From Cyanobacteriota bacterium (GTDB lineage: Bacteria; Cyanobacteriota; Cyanobacteriia; Leptolyngbyales; Leptolyngbyaceae): a stretch of 5,734 nucleotides of DNA. Positions 1 through 5,394 of the stretch are shown piece by piece. The notes under the pieces are model-generated. The model searched no databases and had not been told where the DNA came from. It worked only from the letters and a program-made list of their open reading frames with translations. The position numbers and the translations under genes are program-made. Numbering within the stretch: the first letter of the stretch is position 1; the number at the start of each line of letters is the position of its first letter. The stretch is from positions 1-5,734 of the forward strand of contig JAIXVO010000215.1 of the NCBI GenBank assembly GCA_027482985.1. Direction: 5' to 3'.

Positions 1-450
1 ACCCTAGACTCCTATGGAAAAGACGGCCATGCTGGCACGCTGGCCTCTATTCCTGAGGCCCACTGGAGATTTGTAGAACAGCACTGCCTTAACTGGGTAG
101 AGACAGACTATCATATTTTTGTTCATGCCACGTTGGATCCAGACAAGACCCTGGCAGAGCAGCCAGACTCGGCCTTATTTTTTAATAAGTTTAAAAATCC
201 TCAACCCCACAGGTCAGGCAAAACCGTTGTCTGTGGTCATACCCCCCAACGAGATGGCCACCCTCTAAACATTGGCCACGCCATCTGCCTAGATACAGCC
301 GCCTGTGAAGGGCAATGGCTGACCTGCTTAGATGTGCTGAGTGGACAGGTATGGCAGGCTAATCAGCACCGAGAACTCCGGGTTTCTCAGATCGGTGACT
401 ATCTCAAAATTAGGCCAACCCAAAGAAGCCTCGCGGTTGCTGCTCTATAA
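1..450 (+). CDS. Metallophosphatase, serine/threonine protein phosphatase type (3' part, 149 codons)
   Basis: The frame is open from the first base to TAA at 448-450, so the start lies left of the window. A TTG at 133 is in frame, but homology-like sequence runs upstream of it (IPEAHWRFVEQHCLNWVE), so it is not the start. The fragment fits the C-terminal half of PPP-type calcineurin-like phosphatases: FVHA supplies one metal-ligand histidine (fragment residue 42), VCGHTPQ supplies the GH-motif histidine (residue 80), and the GHAICLDT and WLTCLDVLSGQVWQANQ segments are typical of cyanobacterial family members. The upstream GDxHG and GDxxDRG motifs would lie outside the window. The family hydrolyses phosphoester bonds with two metal ions, commonly on phosphoproteins, in the cytoplasm; the substrate cannot be told. 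Oddities are HAT in place of the usual HAG, and LFFNKF where an LLWRRF-like stretch is normal. The family call is firm, the exact role is not. Confidence 0.88.
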   Translation, partial: TLDSYGKDGHAGTLASIPEAHWRFVEQHCLNWVETDYHIFVHATLDPDKTLAEQPDSALFFNKFKNPQPHRSGKTVVCGHTPQRDGHPLNIGHAICLDTAACEGQWLTCLDVLSGQVWQANQHRELRVSQIGDYLKIRPTQRSLAVAAL

Positions 451-467
451 AGTTGCTGCTCTATAAA
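436..467. repeat. Exact 16-bp tandem duplication across the phosphatase stop codon
   Basis: GTTGCTGCTCTATAAA occurs at 436-451 and again, directly abutting, at 452-467. The first copy encodes the last residues and the TAA stop of the phosphatase gene, so the second copy only lengthens the 3' untranslated end. It looks like a replication-slippage duplication with no effect on the protein. Confidence 0.9.
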
Positions 468-492
468 AAGGTGACTGCATCCCTCTGATTGA

Positions 493-645
493 CCCACAGC
501 TAAGAATGCTGTATTTCCTCTGGATAAATATCTTGGGTGATTCTCTCCTCAAACGTTAGCTTTTAACGCTAATCTGCAAGACTTTTCGCTAGGACAGGTA
601 AATCAAATGCTTGCTTCCCATGGGCAGGGTGATCCAGGAAAATAA
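493..645 (+). pseudogene. Decayed paralogue of the 86-residue conserved protein at 2542-2802
   Basis: Read in the frame beginning at 493, this stretch translates as PTAKNAVFPLDKYLG, then a stop, then FSPQTLAFNANLQDFSLGQVNQ, ending at TAA 643-645. Against residues 12-46 of the intact gene at 2542, 24 of 35 positions are identical by my hand alignment, with one extra codon at 592-597. There is no usable start: TGA codons stand at 472-474 and 490-492, and a TGA at 538-540 replaces the His/Gln/Arg-type residue of the YxGxFSP motif. The C-terminal helix ending in LW is not recognisable before TAA 643, though a weak echo (NNALIRLHE) appears in the same frame around 664-690. A single CGA-to-TGA change could account for the internal stop; that is inference. 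I see no sign that it is expressed. Confidence 0.82.
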
Positions 646-753
646 AGTCAGCATTCTAATGGCAACAATGCTTTAATCCGACTCCATGAGACTATTTGAT
701 CTGTCAGTTTTTAGGAGTCAAAATATTGGATAATCCGATCAAAGCGACTATAC

Positions 754-758
754 AGGAG
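754..758 (+). promoter_or_regulatory. Ribosome binding site for the pyruvate kinase-like gene
   Basis: AGGAG lies eight bases upstream of the ATG at 767, a normal Shine-Dalgarno spacing. It supports this ATG as the start over in-frame codons downstream. Confidence 0.75.
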
Positions 759-766
759 ACCTTACT

Positions 767-2320
767 ATGGTGATCTCAACGTCGGAAACAAGCTTTGGGG
801 AAAATATCGAATCGCTGGATCTTTCCCATCCCCAACGTCTACTATCCACCCTGCGGGTTCTCCGCCAGACGGTGGAAAACGAGGGACAAACCACCTTAAA
901 TGAATGGCGATCGCACATTCAGCGAACCGAATTTTTGCCCAGCGCGCTTAATTTGGCTCAATACCTGGCCCTGAGGCGTCACGATTTGCGGTTTTTGCAG
1001 GCTACTCTCATGCCCTGGGGCCTCTCGTCCCTAGGCCGTATCGAAGCCCGAGTGATGCCGAACCTGGATGCGGTGATTGCTACTCTTGCGGTGATTTGTG
1101 GTGCCGATCCAACCGAGCAAAACCGCCCACCCATCGAGGCCTTTTTTGAGGGCGATCGCCTACTACAACAGCATACTGTAGACCTGTTTGGGCCCGCCCC
1201 AAGTCACCGGCGGGTGACAATCATGGTGACCTTACCCACCGAAGCCGCTACAGACTACAGTCTGGTACGCGAGATCCTACAGCGGGGGGCTAACTGTGTG
1301 CGAATTAACTGTGCCCACGATTCTCCATCTGAGTGGGAAAACATGATTTTTCATGTGCGCCAAGCAGCCCAGGAAACCGACACTTTGTGCAAAGTCATGA
1401 TGGATTTAGGCGGCCCCAAAATTCGCACCGGGCCTGTGCTGGCACCCCCAAAGACAAAGCGAGTCTTTCGAGGCGACCAGATTGTGATCTCGCGGCATCA
1501 GCCAGCACCCGACCAGCCAACACCCACGGTGGAGCAATTTCAAACCAGTTGCACCCTGCCCGAAATTCTCGACCTGTTGCCCGTGGGTACGGTGGTCTAC
1601 ATTGACGACGGCAAAATCCGTACCCAGGTGATCGACACCCAATACCCAGATGCTAATGGCCAACCAGGGCTTTTGCTACAGGTGACCCACGCTCGGCCAA
1701 AAGGAAGCAAGCTCCGCCCCGAAAAAGGGTTGAACTTTCCCAACACGGTTTTGCAGCTTTCTCCCCTGACCGAAAAAGATCTGTCAGATCTAGATTTTGT
1801 TGCCGCCCATGCCGACATAATTGGCTACTCCTTTGTGCAGCGATCGGCGGATCTCGACCGACTCCAGCAAGAATTAGCCCAACGGTGTGATGCTCTGGGG
1901 CCAAGACCAGCGATTGTCGCTAAGATTGAAACCGCTGTCGCTGTTGCCAACCTTCCCGAATTGATTGTTCATGCCGCAGGCAAACAGTCCTTTGGGGTAA
2001 TGATCGCTAGGGGCGACTTGGCTATCGAAATTGGCTACCAGCGGCTAACCGAGATTCAAGAAGAAATTCTTTGGATCTGTGAAGCCGCCCATGTGCCAGT
2101 GATTTGGGCCACCCAAGTGCTAGAAAGCTTAGTCAAAAATGGGGCTCCCTCACGGGGAGAAATGACCGACGCCGCTATGGCAGAACGGGCCGAGTGCGTG
2201 ATGCTCAACAAAGGCCCCTTTATCGGCGAAGCCATTACCATTTTGGATGATGTGCTAACCCGCATGGAAGCCCATCAGATGAAAAAAACACCTCAGTTGC
2301 GGGCACTGCATTCTTGGTAG
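767..2320 (+). CDS. Pyruvate kinase-like protein with N-terminal helical extension, lacking the C-terminal domain (517 aa)
   Basis: Residues about 20-112 form an extra helical region (NLAQYLALRRHDLRFLQ, GLSSLGRIEARVMPNLDAV) known from an uncharacterised subfamily annotated as pyruvate kinase. The catalytic core starts near 148. Residues matching the active site are R179 and N181 in VRINCAHD, D213 and R220 in MDLGGPKIRTG, K386 and E388 in AKIET, D417 in ARGDLAIE, and ATQVLES at 448-454. The B domain spans about 223-325. These fit transfer of phosphate from phosphoenolpyruvate to ADP in the cytoplasm. The protein ends about 35 residues after the MLNKGPFIGEAI motif (479-490), which replaces the usual MLSGETA, so the regulatory C domain is absent. 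Lys218 sits where K+-dependent enzymes have Glu. The start is set by AGGAG at 754. No operon partner is clear; a pseudogene precedes it. The family is certain, but whether pyruvate kinase is the true activity is not, and the substrate could have diverged. Confidence 0.92.
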   Translation: MVISTSETSFGENIESLDLSHPQRLLSTLRVLRQTVENEGQTTLNEWRSHIQRTEFLPSALNLAQYLALRRHDLRFLQATLMPWGLSSLGRIEARVMPNLDAVIATLAVICGADPTEQNRPPIEAFFEGDRLLQQHTVDLFGPAPSHRRVTIMVTLPTEAATDYSLVREILQRGANCVRINCAHDSPSEWENMIFHVRQAAQETDTLCKVMMDLGGPKIRTGPVLAPPKTKRVFRGDQIVISRHQPAPDQPTPTVEQFQTSCTLPEILDLLPVGTVVYIDDGKIRTQVIDTQYPDANGQPGLLLQVTHARPKGSKLRPEKGLNFPNTVLQLSPLTEKDLSDLDFVAAHADIIGYSFVQRSADLDRLQQELAQRCDALGPRPAIVAKIETAVAVANLPELIVHAAGKQSFGVMIARGDLAIEIGYQRLTEIQEEILWICEAAHVPVIWATQVLESLVKNGAPSRGEMTDAAMAERAECVMLNKGPFIGEAITILDDVLTRMEAHQMKKTPQLRALHSW

Positions 2321-2340
2321 GCTGGCTAAAAGGCTGTATC

Positions 2341-2356
2341 TGGCTCGCCAGAGCCA
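2341..2356 (+). terminator. Small hairpin after the pyruvate kinase-like gene
   Basis: TGGCTC and GAGCCA form a perfect 6-bp stem with a 4-base loop, 20 bases after the kinase stop codon. No T-run follows, so it is not a classical Rho-independent terminator. It could stabilise the 3' end of the message or be chance. Confidence 0.3.
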
Positions 2357-2405
2357 CTCCAGAAGCGCTGTCCTTAGCTTGTCCTAGCCAAAGTGGCGGC
2401 TATAC

Positions 2406-2501
2406 TATAGCGGTTCTCGTTGGCGTGAGGTATGTGCAGATGTCTGTAACGCTTAGCCAGCAGGGCTCCTGCTGTAATTCATCCGATCTGGAACCGCTAT
2501 A
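2406..2501. repeat. MITE-like palindromic element with 11-bp terminal inverted repeats
   Basis: TATAGCGGTTC at 2406-2416 is the exact reverse complement of GAACCGCTATA at 2491-2501, bounding about 96 bp without credible coding. Inside, CAGCAGG (2458-2464) and CCTGCTG (2468-2474) make a perfect 7-bp stem with a 3-base loop. The outer TA steps would suit a TA-targeting (Tc1/IS630-type) non-autonomous element, but no longer target-site duplication is evident. The right end places TATAAA at 2498-2503, a possible -10 box for the gene at 2542, although no good -35 stands at the proper distance. Confidence 0.65.
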
Positions 2502-2541
2502 AAAGTGTTACAGTCGCGCTATCTGATGTTTTGATCTGCTA

Positions 2542-2802
2542 ATGGACTTATTCAATCAGCCTGGTGAACCCGCAGGTTATGGTGCTGTGTTTCCCTTGGG
2601 TCGATATGTTGGGCATTTTTCGCCTGAAAATTTAGCCTTTAACGCTAACCTGCAAGAATTTTCTCTCCGGGTAAATCAAATTGTTGGCTTTCACGATCAG
2701 GGGCGACTTACGGCTGACGAAGCCCTACACCAGCTAGAACTCCTTTGGACAGAGTTTAAACACGGTAAGTCTGGACTTAGGATCGGCTCTGGGGAACCGT
2801 GA
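2542..2802 (+). CDS. Small conserved cyanobacterial protein of unknown function (86 aa, DUF7219-like)
   Basis: The core reads FPLGRYVGHFSPENLAFNAN followed by LQEFSLRVNQIVGFHDQGRL and ends in EALHQLELLWTEFK. This matches my memory of a small family widespread in cyanobacteria, with consensus RxRYxGxFxPENLxFNANLQEFxxxV, then GKLSxEEAYxxIKxLWKxLK; I believe it is DUF7219, but the accession is from memory. No catalytic motif, signal peptide or membrane span is visible. It looks like a soluble helical protein with a disordered N-terminal dozen residues and a short glycine-rich tail (about 75-86). ATG 2542 is the only start after an in-frame TGA at 2524; no Shine-Dalgarno is seen. The gene lies 40 bp after a palindromic element and converges with the amidohydrolase, 30 bp from stop to stop. 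A broken paralogue lies at 493-645. Some databases give such proteins an isopropylmalate synthase name, which nothing in the sequence supports. Confidence 0.85.
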   Translation: MDLFNQPGEPAGYGAVFPLGRYVGHFSPENLAFNANLQEFSLRVNQIVGFHDQGRLTADEALHQLELLWTEFKHGKSGLRIGSGEP

Positions 2803-2832
2803 ACTCCTCAAAAATCTATGTTTGTCAACTGC

Positions 2833-5136
2833 TCAGGTCGGCCCTCCAACTTGTTCTAGTTCAATGGTGACATCGGTCGGGCTGTCCAGGGTAATCACCG
2901 GATAGGCCGTGGTGCTAGTCCAGCGCAGCTGATCGCCGTAGAAAATCTGGGCTCGAACCACGTAACGGTTCTGGGGCTGAATCTCGTCGGGGTCGTAGGT
3001 GAGCACAAAGGGAATCGGCACCTGCCGCCCCGCCGTCTCGATGGTTTTCTCGGCAATCACCACCGAAGGGGCATCGGCAAGGCTGACGTCTTCGAGCTTG
3101 AGCACCAGCTGGGCCTCGGGGGGCAGGGCAATGCGCTGACGATAGCTAACGGTGCCAGAGACAGCCGCTACTTCGTACACCGTCTGCCCCTCCTTAATCG
3201 TCTCCAGCACTTGAATATCGGCAATTTCCAGGGGATCAATCGCCAGGGGATCAGCCGTTAACACCACCAGGTCAGCCAGCTTACCGACCTCCAGGGTGCC
3301 TTTACGGTCTTCCTCAAAGTATTGCCAGGCGGCATCGGCGGTGATCGCCCGCAGGGCTTCAAAGGCCGTAATGCGTTGGTCAAAGCCCAGGGGTTGCCCC
3401 GACGAAGTGAGTCGATTGACCGAGGCCGCCGCCACGGGCAACATGCCAATGCCCGCAATGGGGGCATCGTGGTGCAGGGTAAATTTCATACTGCGATTGA
3501 GGGCCGACTTGGCCGGGCTAATGCGGTCGGCCCGCTCTGGCCCCAGGAAAATATCGCGATGGCGATCGCCCCAGTAGGGAATGTGGATCGGGAAGAAGGA
3601 GGGCACCAACCCCTGGGCAGCCGCGAAATCCAGCTGGTCTTCCCGAATGGTTTGGGCATGGATGATGACAGTACGCAGCTCAGGGCGAGGATTGTCGCCG
3701 CGCACCGTGGCCACCGCTTCAATCAAAATATCGGTCGCCCCATCGCCGTTGGTGTGTGCCAGGAAGGGCACATTGGCCGCATCGCAGCGCTGCACCCAGT
3801 CGGTCACCTCCTCCACCGTCATGTTGGCATAGCCCTGGTAATCGTTACCCGCCTCGGCTTCAGTTTCTAGGCCATTCAAGTCGCTATCGGCACTAATAAA
3901 CATATGCTCAGAATTTTGGTCGGAGCATTTATCCGGCGTAGGTGCCGTGGCACCGGGCTGCACATAGTAGGGTTCAGACAGAAACGCCGTATAGCCCTGG
4001 AGCGATCCATCCACCGCCAGTTTTACCCCGCCCCGCCGGAAGCGTTGGGAAGGGCTGCCCGACTGAAACCGATCTAAATCCGCCACAATTTGATCCATAG
4101 TGGCCTCATCCACCGTCTTATAGAGGGGATAACCAACCACATCAATGGGCAACTGACCGGCCTCGGCCATGGCCTCTAGCAACATTGCGGCACCCTTGCC
4201 CGTAGCCCCATCCTGGGCTGTGGTAATGCCTGCCGCCGCGTAGTAGGCCAGTCCGGCTTCAACCAGCTCCATCGCTTTTTCGGGGGTCGGGGTGGGGACT
4301 AATTTAACCACGTATACCAGCGCCAGTTCTTCGAGGACGCCGTTGGGCTCGGTGCTGCCCGGTTGTCGTTGAATGCGCCCCCCCTCGGGGTCGGGGGTGT
4401 CGGCGGTAATTCCCGCCTGCTCCAATAACAGGCTATTGCAGGCACAGAGGTGGTTAGAGATGTGTACCAGCAGAATGGGATGCTCGGTGGAGACGGCATC
4501 CAGGTCTTCTTTCAGGGGATGGCGCATGCCGGCGGGAGCCGTGTCATCGTAGCCCCACCCAAGCACCATGGTGCCGGGGGCCGGTTGGGTCGTCGCGATA
4601 TACTCCCGCAGAATGCGCTGAATATCTTCAATGGTCTTGACTTCACCGATGGGGTAAGGGTCGAGGTTAGCCACCGCAAACTTGGCCGACTGCATCACCA
4701 CATGGGAGTGGGGGTCAATGAACCCCGGCATTAGGCAATTTCCCGCCAGGTCTACCAGGGCGGTATCTGGGCCTTGCAGAGCCTGGAGGGAGGCCAGGCT
4801 ACCCGTGGCGATAATTTTGCCCCCTTTGACTGCCAGGGCTTCGACGCGATCGCCATCGGCCACCATAGTGACAATCGGCCCGCCAAAGTAGATCGTGTCC
4901 GCCACGTCACCGGTAGCTACTACGCTCGTTTGCTCTGTCGCCGTTGCGGTTTGCCCGGTAGCAGCACTGCCCCCAGCGGTCATGTAGTGGGTGGCGGTCA
5001 GCAGCCCAGCGGTGCCCAGGGAAAGTTTGAGAAAGTTCCGCCGCTGCACGAGTTGATGGCCAGCGGCTTCCAGCGTATCGGCCAAAAAGGAGGAACAACC
5101 ACACCCCAACAAGGTGAGCGATTTAAAGTCAGCCAC
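2833..5136 (-). CDS. Tat-exported amidohydrolase (YtcJ-like, amidohydrolase family 3) fused to a C-terminal YbaY-like domain (767 aa)
   Basis: The chosen start is GTG at 5136-5134, with GAGGAG nine bases upstream. Residues 31-60 (QRRNFLKLSLGTAGLL and a following Ala/Gly-rich stretch) resemble a twin-arginine signal, preceded by an unusually long 30-residue leader with CGC at 12-14. The amidohydrolase spans about 79-656: MPGFIDPHSH (metal-binding H143, H145), a GGVKLAVDGS strand with K372, H461 in LAHTNGD, H493 in IIHAQ, D557 in LHHDAP, and the closing GTLEVGKLADLVVL. The family hydrolyses amide or related C-N bonds using metal in a TIM barrel; the substrate is unknown. Residues about 391-437 form an insertion with an EF-hand-like loop. 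Residues 657-763 (VSGTVSYRQRIALPPEAQ, RQVPIPFVLTYDP, RYVVRAQI, TAYPVIT) are a YbaY-like beta-sandwich, usually seen in small envelope lipoproteins. Both domains lie in one uninterrupted frame. The protein probably acts in the periplasm or thylakoid lumen. No operon partner is present. Confidence 0.93.
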   Translation of the reverse strand: MADFKSLTLLGCGCSSFLADTLEAAGHQLVQRRNFLKLSLGTAGLLTATHYMTAGGSAATGQTATATEQTSVVATGDVADTIYFGGPIVTMVADGDRVEALAVKGGKIIATGSLASLQALQGPDTALVDLAGNCLMPGFIDPHSHVVMQSAKFAVANLDPYPIGEVKTIEDIQRILREYIATTQPAPGTMVLGWGYDDTAPAGMRHPLKEDLDAVSTEHPILLVHISNHLCACNSLLLEQAGITADTPDPEGGRIQRQPGSTEPNGVLEELALVYVVKLVPTPTPEKAMELVEAGLAYYAAAGITTAQDGATGKGAAMLLEAMAEAGQLPIDVVGYPLYKTVDEATMDQIVADLDRFQSGSPSQRFRRGGVKLAVDGSLQGYTAFLSEPYYVQPGATAPTPDKCSDQNSEHMFISADSDLNGLETEAEAGNDYQGYANMTVEEVTDWVQRCDAANVPFLAHTNGDGATDILIEAVATVRGDNPRPELRTVIIHAQTIREDQLDFAAAQGLVPSFFPIHIPYWGDRHRDIFLGPERADRISPAKSALNRSMKFTLHHDAPIAGIGMLPVAAASVNRLTSSGQPLGFDQRITAFEALRAITADAAWQYFEEDRKGTLEVGKLADLVVLTADPLAIDPLEIADIQVLETIKEGQTVYEVAAVSGTVSYRQRIALPPEAQLVLKLEDVSLADAPSVVIAEKTIETAGRQVPIPFVLTYDPDEIQPQNRYVVRAQIFYGDQLRWTSTTAYPVITLDSPTDVTIELEQVGGPT

Positions 5137-5145
5137 GATAGAACA

Positions 5146-5151
5146 CTCCTC
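5146..5151 (-). promoter_or_regulatory. Ribosome binding site fixing the GTG start of the amidohydrolase
   Basis: Read on the minus strand this is GAGGAG, nine bases before GTG at 5136-5134. It decides for GTG over the longer frame that opens at 5253, whose extra 39 residues show no family resemblance and overlap a repeat, and over a GTG at residue 30 that has no ribosome binding site. Confidence 0.75.
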
Positions 5152-5255
5152 GAAATGAACACAGTAAACAACCCGATCAATCTGATTTAAACCAAGTTCA
5201 CATTGAGAACCGTAGTTTTCACCCACCCTGCGGGAAGCCGGAAACACCTTCAAAG

Positions 5256-5289
5256 TCCCTCTCCCAGGGAGAGGGATTTAGGGTGAGGG
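5256..5289. repeat. REP-like palindromic repeat, CCCTCTCCC/GGGAGAGGG type
   Basis: CCCTCTCCC (5257-5265) and GGGAGAGGG (5267-5275) form a 9-bp perfect inverted repeat around a single A, extended by one T-A pair. The tail ATTTAGGGTGAGGG follows. On the minus strand the whole reads as CCCTCACCC, TAAAT, then CCCTCTCCC, a widespread dispersed intergenic repeat in bacteria. It lies about 105 bp upstream of the amidohydrolase ribosome binding site. Confidence 0.75.
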
Positions 5290-5331
5290 TAAACTCCGGG
5301 TTTCAAGCTAGACGAGGTTTAGAGGTTGTCT

Positions 5332-5394
5332 GAAAAAGGTTTCCCAGGTATAGCTGTAGGGTGGGCACTGCCCACCATTTGGGAAACTCTTTTC
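5332..5394. repeat. Nested palindromic element carrying the GGTGGGCA-C-TGCCCACC motif
   Basis: There are two nested inverted repeats. The inner pair is GGTGGGCA (5360-5367) with TGCCCACC (5369-5376), 8 bp perfect around one C. The outer pair is GTTTCCCA (5339-5346) with TGGGAAAC (5380-5387), extendable to 13 of 15 matched bases across 5332-5346 and 5380-5394. GTAGGGTGGGCA followed by TGCCCACC is a dispersed repeat I recognise from cyanobacterial genomes, often mistranslated as VGWALPT. The outer arms make it look like a small non-autonomous mobile element or a remnant of one. Confidence 0.65.

Noticed and set aside
133..135. TTG as the start of the phosphatase
   Set aside because: The same frame is open to the left edge and upstream residues match the phosphatase family, so the gene begins outside the window.
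538..540. In-frame TGA read as selenocysteine or a programmed recoding site
   Set aside because: The frame also lacks a start, has other TGA codons upstream and loses the C-terminal helix, so decay explains it better; no SECIS-like hairpin is apparent.
2314..2502. A 62-codon plus-strand frame beginning inside the end of the kinase gene
   Set aside because: It overlaps the kinase stop, runs through the palindromic element at 2406-2501, has no ribosome binding site and no recognisable motif.
3322..3870. A 182-codon frame antisense to the amidohydrolase, with other long frames on that strand
   Set aside because: These are shadow frames of a GC-rich gene with strong codon bias; the minus strand encodes an unbroken, motif-complete enzyme over the same bases.
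907..4853. GCGATCGC octamers at 907, 1152, 3562 and 4846
   Set aside because: These are HIP1 sites, a genome-wide cyanobacterial signature, useful for taxonomy but not local regulatory features.
5137..5253. A 39-residue N-terminal extension of the amidohydrolase
   Set aside because: The extra residues have no family resemblance, and a clear GAGGAG site supports the GTG at 5136.
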